A stretch of DNA of 19,069 bases from Sulfurimonas sp. (GCF_023229105.1 NZ_JALNZY010000038.1:1-19069), one strand, 5' to 3'; positions 5,259 through 15,000 are shown, numbered from the stretch's first letter. Numbers and translations: made by a program. The notes: a model not told the origin generated them from the letters alone.

Positions 5259-8200
5259 ATGATGGATTCAAAAGAACTTTTGCTATACCTTGAAAGAGAA
5301 AAGCAAAGAAAAGAAGCTATTGAAAACAGTGAAAGACCTATCAAAAACAGCTCTTCATCTTTAAAACAGACTATGTTAAATGGAGGAGGAAGTTCAGCCA
5401 ATGATGAGATAAGTGCTACAAGTAATGACGGTAAAGATTCTTCATCATCTTCATCACAAATTTCAAATATAGTATCGCCGATAAATGCGCAAAGCAGTGA
5501 TACGCAATCGAAAGCAGGAACATTTAAAAATGTTTCTGAAATAAAAAGCGGCAGCGGTAATATAAGTATTGCAACTGCAAAAATAAGCGATGACGGAAAT
5601 GTAAAAACTTCTTTATCTGGAGTAGCAAAAATATCAAGTGGTTACGGAAGTATTACAACGATAACTAATTTTGCAATTGTAAAATTTACCGGTGCCGATA
5701 ATTTTGGAAAGTCGGCATATACCATAGGAAAAAAAGCAGGAGCAAGAGCACAAAAAGCAATTGATTATATTTCAAAAGACGGAGAGCTTGGCAACGAAGC
5801 TGCTCAAACCTCTCAGCAACATTTAGAATATTTATCAAGGGAAGTTGCAAAAGAGGCGAGTATAAATAATGACTTTCGCAGCGGTATTTTGTATGATAAA
5901 AATGGAAATGAACTTTCTATTGCTGAAACAAAAACAATGTTCGGGAATGATATAACGGGAGAGAGAAGAGTCGTTTTTTCTCCAAACCCAAACTTAAAGA
6001 TGAGTGACAGCGAATTTCAAAAAACTATAAATAAAACACTGCATGATTTTGGCAAAGACTATCATAAAAATTTTGAATATATTTATGCAGTACATAGAAA
6101 TACAGACAATCCACACGCGCATATATTAATGAGAACGAATGATGTTGGCGGTAGTGGTGTTGAGATGTTTAAAGATGAACTCTTTGAACTAAAAATGAGA
6201 TTTTATGAGAACACTCAAGCTGTTGCTGAGTCTAAAAAAAACATGTTTACCTTTTTTTATAAAGATAAATCGCATTTTTCCACTGCTATGCAAATAGGAA
6301 GATTTACGGGAGATGTTCCAGGTGCAGAATTTGCAAAGCAAAATATTTATTTGGCTGAAAAAATTGCAAAAAAATATGATCTTGAATTTGATGAAAAAGC
6401 AATGCAAAAAGATACCGATAAGGTTAAACAGTTTTTTGAAGCAAATAAAGATAAATACAATGAGTTTACAACAAATGCTAAAAATAGATATGCAGATACA
6501 TTTACAAAATTTTCAAATGATACCAATGCTCTTGCTACGAAATACAATCTTGGCGAAGTTCCAAAAGATATAGAAGGTTTTGGCGAATTTCTAAAGCAAC
6601 ATGAAAAATTATTCCTTGCAGATAAAATAGCCGGTGATAAAGGGCTTGTTTTAACAGATAAAGATGCAAAAAATATGACACAGGATTTTCCTAAAGATAA
6701 AAACGGAAGTTTAACTCAAAAAGGTATAGCAAACTTTCAAAAATCTATGAAGTGGTTTGAAAAAAATGAAAATGCCATAAGGGAGTGGAATAGTGAAAAC
6801 AAAAATCGTATGTCAAAAGAGACATTTAACAGACTGGAGAATCTGAATGAAAGAGTCGATAAATCTTTTGAGATGCCAAAAGACAGGATGAACGCAATCA
6901 ATTTCACTCATCATTATAAACTAGACAAAATGACTTTCGCGAACGATACAAGAAAAGCTCTTGTTGATGTCGTTGAAGCTCGCATCAAGTACTTTCAAAA
7001 AGCAGCTAAGTCACATGAAATATCAAAAGAAGAGAAGAAAACAAATATAGAGCGACTTGACGGCTTAAGAGGCAAGATAAAAGCTTATGATGATATTACA
7101 GAATCCTCTTTAAAAAAATATGGGATAGACACAAAGTTTTTCTCTAAGGATGAAAAAACGATAGAGATGGATGGTATTAAGTTAAAGCATGGAGATAATG
7201 GGCAAAAGTTTGATGCACTTTTAGCAAAAGCCCTGCAAAGTCCTGAATTTACTCCGGAACAAAAAGATAAGATAGAAAAAATAAGTTATGTTGCAGATAA
7301 ACAAAATCAAGTTTCCGTGAGTGCTCTTGAAAATGCAGGATTTAAAAGAGAAAAACTGCAAGAAGAGTTTAGAATTGAAAAGATTGAAACAAAACAGCAG
7401 ATTATCAACTTCAAAAAAAGTGATGAATTTAAGGAGCTAGGAAAAACGAGCTTAAAAGAGTGGAAGCAGGCAAACTCAAATAATTATATGCTACCAAAAC
7501 AAAAAGAGCATGGGAGTACTTTAGCCAAAGAAGATGTAGCAGCTCCAGCAATATCTGACGAAATACAGCAAAAATCTAACTATGTAAATAATTTTACACA
7601 TAATAGGTTATCTCAAGCGGAAATAGATTCTTTAAGAGCTATGACAAAAGAGACACTTATTAATTCAGACCCTTCAAGTGTATTAACTTCTCTAGGCATT
7701 GATTTTACGACAAAAAAGGGTGGCAGCAATTATAGTTTTAGACTTCGAGCTGATGACAAAACACCAAGTGCATCAATGTATTTAGATAGAAGCGGTGTGT
7801 GGAAGTTTAAAGATTTTGGCGGAGAGAGCGGTACTATTGAAAATGTAGTTATGGCTGCAACCGGCATGAACTATAAAGATGCACTTAACTATTCACTTGA
7901 TGCAAGTGGACTAAAAAATTATCTTGCAGAGGCTATAGAATCAAACCAAAATATGGCAAAAATTCAATTAACTACTGAACATTTGTCAAGATTAGAAGAG
8001 ATAAAAAATATCAACATTGCAAAAGCTCAAGAGAATAATATAAATTCAAAAGTTGTAAGCTATAAGGAAATTACTCCAGATGATACAAAAGCAATAGAGT
8101 TCTTGTCTAATAGGGGAATAGATTCTATCCCTAAAAACATGTATATCATAGAGGGGCAAATAAGCGGTGTCGGAGCTAATGGAAAAGAGTATGGTTATAC

Positions 8201-9032
8201 CAATATGGGCGTAGGTGTTCTCACCGGTGATATGAGTAAGCCGATAGAGCTAGACAAAGTAGGTGCGGATATCCATTTTTTAAATCCTAAAGTTTTAAGA
8301 GATGGGGCGACCATGAAAACACAATCTTTTGGACTTAAAGATATGACACTTATTCCAGGAGAAAATGATACAAAAGATTATGCAGTATTTGAATCAAAAA
8401 TGGATTATGCAGCGGCAGCATGTAAAATAGACTTAAATGAAACAAATGTCATTATTGCAAACGGTACAGGACAAGCCGGCAAAATAGCTGATTTACTAAA
8501 TGAGCAAGGTTTTGAGAAAGTTACATTTTATAATCAAAACGATATGCCCGGAGAGAAGTTTGTATCTGATATCATAGAAAAAGCAAACATAGAAAAATTT
8601 GATTTTGTAAAGTATGAAGCTGTTGGAGAGTACAAACAAGATATCAATGATCTTGTAAAAAACGGTATTGATGTAGAGCAAAGGCTTGTAGGGAATGCAA
8701 CCGTTGAAGATTTTCAAAATTATATTTTAGACAATAAAGAAGCAAAAATTGAAGATATAAAAGACCTTATAGAAAAGGGCAATTTGCAAGAAGCAGAGAT
8801 GCATCTCAAAGAGAGCGGTTTAGATAAAGAAGCACAGGCAGAACTTAAAGATGATATAGAACTTGCCAAAACTTTAGCTTCTGTAAGTAAAGCTCAAGAA
8901 GATACTCCTGAATTTGAAAATCAGCAAAATGAGGAGAATCAAAAAGTTAAAGATGCTGCGGTGCAAGAAAAGGTGTTGGAAGATGTAAATATTGAAAAAG
9001 AGCAGGTAAGAAGTTCTGGGATGGAGATGTAA
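5259..9032 (+). CDS. MOBP-like relaxase fused to degenerate CHC2 and Toprim primase-like domains
   Basis: This 1257-aa conjugative relaxase would nick oriT through a tyrosine and remain covalently bound to the transferred strand. Residues 1-135 are Ser/Gly-rich and unordered, an unusual extension. The nuclease domain (about 136-330) has a likely catalytic Tyr170 in AIDYISKDG and the metal-binding histidine motif H279, D283, H286, H288 in HRNTDNPHAHIL. A long charged helical region follows. About residues 800-885 resemble a CHC2 primase zinc-finger domain (KTPSASMY, then WKFKDFGGESGTIENVV) but lack every zinc-ligand cysteine. About 1010-1145 form a Toprim domain with Glu1045 in VFESKMD, a degenerate acidic motif YNQNDMPG (D1095) and DINDL (D1128, D1131). 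The tail is acidic. It is co-transcribed with the RHH gene and the 99-aa gene. The relaxase call is strong; whether the primase part is active is doubtful. Confidence 0.88.
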   Translation: MMDSKELLLYLEREKQRKEAIENSERPIKNSSSSLKQTMLNGGGSSANDEISATSNDGKDSSSSSSQISNIVSPINAQSSDTQSKAGTFKNVSEIKSGSGNISIATAKISDDGNVKTSLSGVAKISSGYGSITTITNFAIVKFTGADNFGKSAYTIGKKAGARAQKAIDYISKDGELGNEAAQTSQQHLEYLSREVAKEASINNDFRSGILYDKNGNELSIAETKTMFGNDITGERRVVFSPNPNLKMSDSEFQKTINKTLHDFGKDYHKNFEYIYAVHRNTDNPHAHILMRTNDVGGSGVEMFKDELFELKMRFYENTQAVAESKKNMFTFFYKDKSHFSTAMQIGRFTGDVPGAEFAKQNIYLAEKIAKKYDLEFDEKAMQKDTDKVKQFFEANKDKYNEFTTNAKNRYADTFTKFSNDTNALATKYNLGEVPKDIEGFGEFLKQHEKLFLADKIAGDKGLVLTDKDAKNMTQDFPKDKNGSLTQKGIANFQKSMKWFEKNENAIREWNSENKNRMSKETFNRLENLNERVDKSFEMPKDRMNAINFTHHYKLDKMTFANDTRKALVDVVEARIKYFQKAAKSHEISKEEKKTNIERLDGLRGKIKAYDDITESSLKKYGIDTKFFSKDEKTIEMDGIKLKHGDNGQKFDALLAKALQSPEFTPEQKDKIEKISYVADKQNQVSVSALENAGFKREKLQEEFRIEKIETKQQIINFKKSDEFKELGKTSLKEWKQANSNNYMLPKQKEHGSTLAKEDVAAPAISDEIQQKSNYVNNFTHNRLSQAEIDSLRAMTKETLINSDPSSVLTSLGIDFTTKKGGSNYSFRLRADDKTPSASMYLDRSGVWKFKDFGGESGTIENVVMAATGMNYKDALNYSLDASGLKNYLAEAIESNQNMAKIQLTTEHLSRLEEIKNINIAKAQENNINSKVVSYKEITPDDTKAIEFLSNRGIDSIPKNMYIIEGQISGVGANGKEYGYTNMGVGVLTGDMSKPIELDKVGADIHFLNPKVLRDGATMKTQSFGLKDMTLIPGENDTKDYAVFESKMDYAAAACKIDLNETNVIIANGTGQAGKIADLLNEQGFEKVTFYNQNDMPGEKFVSDIIEKANIEKFDFVKYEAVGEYKQDINDLVKNGIDVEQRLVGNATVEDFQNYILDNKEAKIEDIKDLIEKGNLQEAEMHLKESGLDKEAQAELKDDIELAKTLASVSKAQEDTPEFENQQNEENQKVKDAAVQEKVLEDVNIEKEQVRSSGMEM

Positions 9033-9033
9033 A

Positions 9034-9333
9034 ATGAATTTATACGACACAGTTTATCAAGAAGAGATAGAGCCGAAATGTGAGTGGAGTTTTGTTTTTA
9101 AAAACATTGCTGATTGTGATAGAGTGTTTTATAAAAAATTTTATGTTGTAGGCATTACGGAAGATACAATTATTCTAGCCAGAAACTTTTTTAATGGACA
9201 TTTTGAAGATGTTTTTAAAATTTCTAAAATATTTCAAAATCATTACTTGTTGAGTAATAGAAAAATCAGTGCTGCTGATGTTAAAACGGTAGAAATACCT
9301 AATATTGATTCTATTTTATTTTGGAGAAGATGA
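9034..9333 (+). CDS. Hypothetical protein in the relaxase operon, 99 aa
   Basis: A small protein of unknown family, rich in aromatic residues (WSFVFKNI, DRVFYKKFYVVGITEDTIILARNFF, ending SILFWRR). The pattern suggests an alpha/beta or beta-barrel-like fold, with no signal peptide or membrane helix. Its ATG lies one base after the relaxase stop codon and the GGAG ribosome binding site is inside the relaxase gene, so translation is probably coupled. It may be a relaxosome accessory factor, inferred only from position. It ends at a hairpin terminator. Confidence 0.7.
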   Translation: MNLYDTVYQEEIEPKCEWSFVFKNIADCDRVFYKKFYVVGITEDTIILARNFFNGHFEDVFKISKIFQNHYLLSNRKISAADVKTVEIPNIDSILFWRR

Positions 9334-9341
9334 AGTTTTAG

Positions 9342-9392
9342 AGGGCTAGAGGATAAAGCCGAAGCTCTAACCCCTAGCAGTTATGTTTTTTT
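9342..9392 (+). terminator. Intrinsic terminator of the relaxase operon
   Basis: AGGGCTAGAG (9342-9351) can pair with CTCTAACCCCT (9365-9375) with one mismatch or bulge, forming a stem of about nine pairs. A run of seven T (9386-9392) lies 10 nt beyond it. It lies between convergent genes and may also limit read-through from the other side. Confidence 0.65.
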
Positions 9393-9786
9393 ATTGAAAT
9401 AGACCTGCTTTTGTTTCGCCTTTCGCGTCAGAAACGATATAGTTTTTTACAACTCCGTCATCATGAAACAACACTACTACTGATTTTGTGGTATCGTTGG
9501 TTCCACCTACAAACCAATTGGCTACAGGTACATAATTAACAAGTTTTAAATCTTTGCGAACGTGCACGTATGTCCATTTTTCATGTCCGTTATTGTCAAA
9601 ATCAGTTTTATCAGGGTCGCCGAGCATGTCTTTGATATCCTGCTTTGTCGTTTTGCCTTTCTCTATCTTTTGGTTGATTTCAGACTTTTCCATTTTTCCT
9701 AATTGTTCGTTGCCGGTTTTTCCTGCACATCCACTAATCAACAATGCTGCCGCTAGAACGGCTAATGTTGCAAATATATTTTTCAA
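9391..9786 (-). CDS. SmpA/OmlA (BamE)-like lipoprotein
   Basis: This 131-aa lipoprotein has a signal sequence with the lipobox LLISGC (lipidated Cys about residue 20). A linker leads to a domain of about 85 residues with the SmpA/BamE pattern: an early helix after KGKTTKQDIKDMLGDPDKTD, then GHEKWTYVHV, then SVVVLFHDDGVVKNYIVS. It is expected in the outer membrane facing the periplasm. BamE itself belongs to the outer-membrane assembly complex, but related domains also occur on plasmids; here a role at the mating channel or as a surface factor is open. The start is TTG with an excellent AGGAG six nucleotides upstream. It is divergent from the coupling-protein side and probably separately transcribed. 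Confidence 0.75.
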   Translation of the reverse strand: MKNIFATLAVLAAALLISGCAGKTGNEQLGKMEKSEINQKIEKGKTTKQDIKDMLGDPDKTDFDNNGHEKWTYVHVRKDLKLVNYVPVANWFVGGTNDTTKSVVVLFHDDGVVKNYIVSDAKGETKAGLFQ

Positions 9787-9801
9787 TATAAACTCCTTTT
9801 A

Positions 9802-9811
9802 TTATGAATAA
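9802..9811 (+). promoter_or_regulatory. TTATGAATAA motif, candidate -10 for the 9845/9913 genes
   Basis: Exact motif with ATG at 9804, 41 nt before the small ORF at 9845. It lies inside the divergent spacer and within the 5' leader of the minus-strand lipoprotein. Confidence 0.45.
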
Positions 9812-9815
9812 AAAC

Positions 9816-9821
9816 ATTATA
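9816..9821 (-). promoter_or_regulatory. Extended -10 of the lipoprotein promoter
   Basis: On the minus strand the sequence reads TGTATAATG, an extended -10, beginning 35 nt before the TTG start at 9786. No clear -35 is present. Confidence 0.6.
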
Positions 9822-9844
9822 CAAAATGTACAAGGATTAAAACT

Positions 9845-9910
9845 ATGTTGTGTAATCAAATTATTGAAAAACTGTTATTTTTTACGATTTTACTCATAAT
9901 TGAGGATTAA
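9845..9910 (+). CDS. Small membrane peptide, 21 aa, translationally coupled
   Basis: Translation gives a 21-residue peptide with a hydrophobic core (LLFFTILLII) bounded by Lys and Glu/Asp. AAGGA (9832-9836) lies 8 nt before its ATG, and a TTATGAATAA motif lies 41 nt upstream. Its last codons contain the GAGGA that serves as ribosome binding site of the next gene, whose ATG begins 3 nt after this stop, so coupling is likely. It could be a real single-pass micropeptide or just a leader. The ribosome binding site and spacing are visible; the function is unknown. Confidence 0.45.
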   Translation: MLCNQIIEKLLFFTILLIIED

Positions 9911-9912
9911 TT

Positions 9913-10173
9913 ATGCTTGAGCAAGTATTTCAAATTTTAACAGTTTCTTTGTCTCAAATGCTATTAGTATTTTTCAAGCATATAAATATAAGAGTAATCG
10001 TCGCAAAGCAAGTAGTAAGAACTATGTTTTATACTTTTTTTATACAAGCAGCTTGGCTTGTAAGCAGTGCTATAGGTATCAATGCATTGCTAGAGCATAA
10101 CTATATAGTTGTTGGATTTTATTTAGGGTCCGGAGTTTTAGGGGCATATTTAAACTTTAAAATCAAAGTATAA
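9913..10173 (+). CDS. Small three-helix inner-membrane protein, 86 aa
   Basis: This 86-aa, strongly hydrophobic protein has probable membrane helices near residues 5-21, 34-56 and 62-82, separated by short basic loops (HINIRVIVAKQ, and a C-terminal KIKV). I do not recognise a specific family; size and topology resemble holins and small tra membrane proteins. GAGGA lies 6 nt before the ATG. It precedes the coupling-protein gene, but that gene has its own TTATGAATAA motif, so it may be an independent transcript with the 21-aa peptide. Confidence 0.65.
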   Translation: MLEQVFQILTVSLSQMLLVFFKHINIRVIVAKQVVRTMFYTFFIQAAWLVSSAIGINALLEHNYIVVGFYLGSGVLGAYLNFKIKV

Positions 10174-10179
10174 ATATTT

Positions 10180-10189
10180 TTATGAATAA
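10180..10189 (+). promoter_or_regulatory. TTATGAATAA motif, candidate -10 for the traD-like/traG operon
   Basis: Exact motif with ATG at 10182, 36 nt before the GTG start at 10218. Its leader closely matches the leader of the relaxosome operon at 4770-4808. Confidence 0.6.
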
Positions 10190-10217
10190 GAGATAATTTA
10201 TATAAAGGAAAAAAGAA

Positions 10218-12077
10218 GTGACAAGTTTGATAATAAGTCCTCTTCGTTTGCGAAAAATACAGTTAGCTATTTTAGGTACGGTAGGAAGCATGACAACGGT
10301 TGTAGTGTTAAGTATAGCTCTAAATATCAATCCCATTGTGTTTAAATTCAATGCTAGAAGCAGTGAAGACTACATGTACTTACAAAATTTCCCTATACCT
10401 TTGTTGGCAAAGTGGTTGTCGTATGCCTATGATTTTTTGTTGAGCGATTGGGTGCTCAATGCTTTAATCTGGGGAGCTATTATTGGTTTTATGGTAAGTG
10501 TAGTCCTTATAGATAAGCTTGTGATTGATAAAAAAACAAGCCTGATAAGAGGAAACACAATTCAAACTACAAAAAATCTCAAAGCAATGATAAAAGGTAA
10601 AGCAAGGCTTTTTATAGGTAGAGAAAAAATCCCTCTTCTATACACAAATGAAAATAGAAGTATAGGCATAATCGGTATGTCCGGTTCCGGTAAAACACAA
10701 AGTATCTTTCCACTTATAGAGCAAGTTGTAAAGTTCAAAGAAACAATGATTATCTATGATAGAAAGCCCGACTTCTGGATAAGCTACTATCGAGAGAATG
10801 TTGATTATCTTTTTTATCCTGCAGACGAGAGAAGCATCAAATGGAACTTCTTTTTAGATATCCCTGACGATGAGCAAGAGATGCTAGATGAAGCAGATAA
10901 AATAGTCAAATCTTTTATCCCCGATACTCAATCGAAAGAGAAGTTTTGGGATAACACTGCACGGATGATTCTCAAGGGCATAATTATAAAAGTAAAAACA
11001 AGCCCAAATCCATCAACTAAAAAATTCATAGATTTTATAAGACAGTTCCAAACTAAAGAAGAGATATGGGCAAATTTGCAAGATGTTAATGATAAATACG
11101 GTTTGAGTATTAAAGCATTGCTTACGGAAGCTGCTGATGCTACATCCGGGAGTATTATGATGAATTTGCAGCCGTACTTTACCAAAATTATGCGACCGGA
11201 ATTCTATTTTGAGGACGGCGGCTTTTCGATAACAAAATTTATAAACTCCACTGCTAAGATAAATATAGACCAAAGACTTTTTCTAGTACAGACTAAAAAA
11301 GAAGAGGGCAATTATGAGGGATATTTTAGAGTTATGCTTGACATGATGACGAGAGCTACCCTTAACTTAGAAAATAGCCTGACAAGAAGGATATGGGTGT
11401 TTCTTGATGAGTTTCAAACACTTGGGAAACTTAGTGAAGTAAATGATCTTCTTGCAGAGGGAAGAAGCAAAGGCAGCTCTACGGTAGTTGCAACACAAGA
11501 TCTATCTCGCATAGAAGAGCTTTACGGTGAACATTTAATGAGAAATATTTTTCAGCTTTTAGGCACAAAATTAATGCTGCAATATGATGACCCAAAAGGG
11601 CAAAAATTTATAAGTGAGTTTCTTGGAGAGCAAGAAGTTGAAGAAAAAAATAAAAACCGCATGATCAGCAGAGATGCACAAAGAGACATAGAGCAGATAA
11701 GTGAGAGAAATACTACGAAAAAAGTCTTATTAACGGGAGAACTTGGTCTTTTGAAACCATTAACTGCTTATCTTAAAATACCGGGTTATCCTGTAACTAT
11801 AGTAATGTTTAAGTTTTTTCAACCTGAGCATATAAATAATTTGAAAAAGGCGAAATCTAATCAAATGTTTAACAGTTTATCTATTGAAAATACAGTTGAA
11901 AAAATTTCCCGCGGGAAAAAAGAGAAAAGCAAAAGCCCTAAAGTCAAGGATAAGGCGACGAGTGAAGTAAAAATAAAGTACGAAGATAAGAACGGCAAAG
12001 AAGTTACAAAAGAAGAGTTCGATGCCCTTACATTAGTCGGAATCGAAGCTGCATCTACAAAAGGAGCAATGATATGA
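10218..12077 (+). CDS. traD: Type IV secretion coupling protein, TraD/VirD4 family
   Basis: This 619-aa inner-membrane ATPase hands the relaxase-DNA complex to the secretion channel. Two transmembrane regions lie near residues 14-36 and 78-99. They are followed by RGNTIQTTKNL, the pattern before the nucleotide-binding domain in F-type TraD, then Walker A GMSGSGKT (153-160) and Walker B with D397/E398 in IWVFLDEFQTLGKL, and a sensor-like STVVATQDLSRIEELY. The charged C-terminal tail (about 545-619) would contact relaxosome partners. The GTG start is chosen for its ribosome binding region, which is nearly identical to that of the RHH gene. It overlaps traG by ATGA. A parS-like palindrome sits in its 3' part at 11905-11918. 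The family call is firm. Confidence 0.93.
   Translation: MTSLIISPLRLRKIQLAILGTVGSMTTVVVLSIALNINPIVFKFNARSSEDYMYLQNFPIPLLAKWLSYAYDFLLSDWVLNALIWGAIIGFMVSVVLIDKLVIDKKTSLIRGNTIQTTKNLKAMIKGKARLFIGREKIPLLYTNENRSIGIIGMSGSGKTQSIFPLIEQVVKFKETMIIYDRKPDFWISYYRENVDYLFYPADERSIKWNFFLDIPDDEQEMLDEADKIVKSFIPDTQSKEKFWDNTARMILKGIIIKVKTSPNPSTKKFIDFIRQFQTKEEIWANLQDVNDKYGLSIKALLTEAADATSGSIMMNLQPYFTKIMRPEFYFEDGGFSITKFINSTAKINIDQRLFLVQTKKEEGNYEGYFRVMLDMMTRATLNLENSLTRRIWVFLDEFQTLGKLSEVNDLLAEGRSKGSSTVVATQDLSRIEELYGEHLMRNIFQLLGTKLMLQYDDPKGQKFISEFLGEQEVEEKNKNRMISRDAQRDIEQISERNTTKKVLLTGELGLLKPLTAYLKIPGYPVTIVMFKFFQPEHINNLKKAKSNQMFNSLSIENTVEKISRGKKEKSKSPKVKDKATSEVKIKYEDKNGKEVTKEEFDALTLVGIEAASTKGAMI
11905..11918. promoter_or_regulatory. 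parS-like palindrome copy 2 (perfect)
   Basis: TTTCCCGCGGGAAA, a perfect 14-bp palindrome flanked by A-runs, inside the coupling-protein gene. Here it encodes part of K-I-S-R-G-K. The copy at 16926 is read in a different frame, so the conservation is at the DNA level. Confidence 0.65.
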
Positions 12078-15000
12078 AAAAGTTGGGAATAGTTTTATTT
12101 ATTATGTTGTCGTCAAATTTATTTGGGGCTAATCCGTCTATATATACTTGGGGTTACGGTGAAATATTTTACAAAGTGCTACAGGGTGTAACCATTATTT
12201 CTAAAGAGAGTTATCTTATAACTTCCGCCGTTGCAATAGGCGGTTTTTTGCTTATGATAAAAAATACTGCAAATGGCGGCAGCAGTTCTGACATGTCAGT
12301 TGCTATGGGAAAATATCTCTTTCTTGTTACGATCATAATCGGCATGTTTTCAACTCAAACAAAAACTTACATTGTAGAAGATGAAGTTACCGGGCAGACT
12401 TTTCCCGTTAACAATGTTCCAATAGGCATAGGAGAGACCTTCTCTTTGTTTACTGATTTGGAGAGAAATTTAGCAAAAGGTTTTGAAATAGCATTTGCAA
12501 CACCGAACTCAATCTCTTATAGAAATACCGGATTAGGCTTTACTATGGCAGCTCCTATAAATTTGGGTAAAGCCGTCATGGTAGATGCTTATGTAGTAAG
12601 AACATTCAATGAGTACATGGGAAATTGCGTCTTTAGCGCAATTATCGCTAACGAAATGAGCGGTGACATCTTAACTATGAGTAAAAATCTAAAAACGGAT
12701 TTGAGTGTAACCGGCTATTTGACTCCGTATTATAGCTCTGCAAATCCAGACGGGGTGGATATGCAGTGTCAAGATGTTTGGGCTAACTTAACAGTTGATT
12801 TGGGTGCTAAACTTGATGACATGGAGCAAGTGGCGGCAGATAAAATGATGCTAGATCAAACAACTTTTCAAAGTGGCATGAGTGAGACGACAAGGCTAAT
12901 GTTCGGTGTTTCTCAAAACTCTAAAGACTATCTAATGCAGCAGACTTTGATAAATATGAGTAATGACGGAATTAAAGCCGTTGCTCTCGCAACAGGCGGA
13001 GACGCTTCTGCATTAGCTTATGCAAAAGCACTATCAGAAACTAATCAACAACAAACTTGGACAGTCACGGGAATGCTTGCACAACAAAACTTGCCACTTA
13101 TGAAAGCTACGATGACCATACTTATTTTAGGAATCTTTATATTATTGGTTTTATTGTCGGTTATATATGGGGATTTGGGGCATATAAAAATGGGATTTAC
13201 CCTCTTGTTCGCAATGGTTCTATGGACGCCGCTTGCATTGCTTGTAAACGGTATGTTTAATATAGCTATAGAGAGGATACTTCCTAGTATTTCAAACGGC
13301 GGTTTAACTATGGTAAATATAAATGATGTGGGTGATAATCTAAAAAATTATCTTTCGTTTTTGGGGTATCTTGCAGCATCTATTCCTGTTTTTGCTTATT
13401 CTATAGCTAAAAAATCAGAACACGGCTTTGTAAGCTTGTTTGGCGGAGTAGGTGCAGCAAGCACAAGCGCAGCTTCTTCTGCTACAAGTCAAACGGCAAG
13501 TGGCAATATAAGTGCCGGAAATAGTCGATTAGGCTCTTTTAATGCTACTGACATGTATGGAACGCATGATTATCTAGGAAACGATTCTTGGAGAAACACA
13601 AAAATAAGCAATAACGGAACGATGAGAAACTCATACTCAAATAAATATGGAGAGGGTACGACCAGTACTGATAGTGGTGGACTTGCGGATATAGTAACCA
13701 ACGGGCAAGAGATAGTTAAAGTCTCTAATAGCACAATGGGAGTTAGCGCTATTAGTGGTATTTCTGATATCTATAATGCTTCAAAACAAAACACACAACA
13801 AGCAGGAGATGCATTTAGTGATAGCTACGCAAGAAATATCGTCAATACATTGAGCAGCGGCGGACAACTTATAAATACAGGAACTTTTACTGATAGTAAA
13901 GGACAGCAACATCAAGCAGGCGAAACATTAAATGCTGCAGTTAATGAGAGTACGCAAAATACTCTTAACGATATGATAGCAAGCGGTAGGGTTCATAATT
14001 TTTCTACGGAGGATGCAACAAAAATTGGGGGTGGTGTTTCTTGGGCAACACCTAAATTTTTAGGAGCAGGAGTTAATGGAGATGCGTCTATATCATTAAC
14101 CGGAAAAACAAGTACAGGAGAAGACGTTTCTATAAAACTATCCGGAGCAGAATCAGAAAGTTTTATGGAGTCCTATACAAAAAATCTATCTGAACAGATT
14201 AGCCAAACGGATGGCCTGGCATTTGCTCTTGCAAAACAAACTCAAAAAACACAAGGATTTGCAGATAGCGATACAAAAACTGCTGCTGAAAATTATGCTA
14301 AATCTTATCAGAGCACAGAAGCTATATCTGATGCTTATTCTGTTGCACAAAAAAATGACAAGAATTTTTCAGAAGATCTTCTGCCTAAAATTTATAATAA
14401 GTTTATAGATGAAGCGGTTATGGAAGATGGTACGAAACTCTCAAATATAAGAGAAAAAGAAGGTGCTGTTAAGGCAAGTGAACTTGCTGCATCAATGATG
14501 AGAGATGAGACATATAAAGATCAAAGAATGAATGCTATAAATAGCGTGTTGGGAGTAGAACTTGATACAAACAAAGCCAATAATGCACAAGCAGAGATAG
14601 ATAAAACAGGAGGTAAATTTGATGCAGATGCACACACATACAAAAGTATCAATCTTAAAGAGAGTGTTGCACCAGCTATTAAAACAGCTCAAGAAAATAC
14701 ATCTTCCGTACCTAATAATAAAGAGGATATAAAGAGAGAAGAAGAGAACATAAGAAGTACTTACGATAAACAATCAAAAGAACATCTTGAGACTTCCGAC
14801 AAAAAGATGAATGAGTTTGAAGATAAAAAAGCTTTACATGTAAAAGATGAGATTAAAACTAAAACAGCAGGTTTAGAAGAGAAAAGAAAAACGGCTCAAG
14901 ATGAAACAGGGATTTTAAAAGCAGCGGAACTAAATCCGGCAGCCAAAATTTTTCAAGATACTACTGATAGTATTTTTGGGAAGAGTAAAAATGAAATGCG

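Noticed and set aside
13057..13260. Plus-strand ORF of 67 codons inside traG
   Set aside because: It lies wholly within traG in another frame, has no ribosome binding site of note, and its translation is an odd mix of Cys, Tyr and His typical of a shadow frame.
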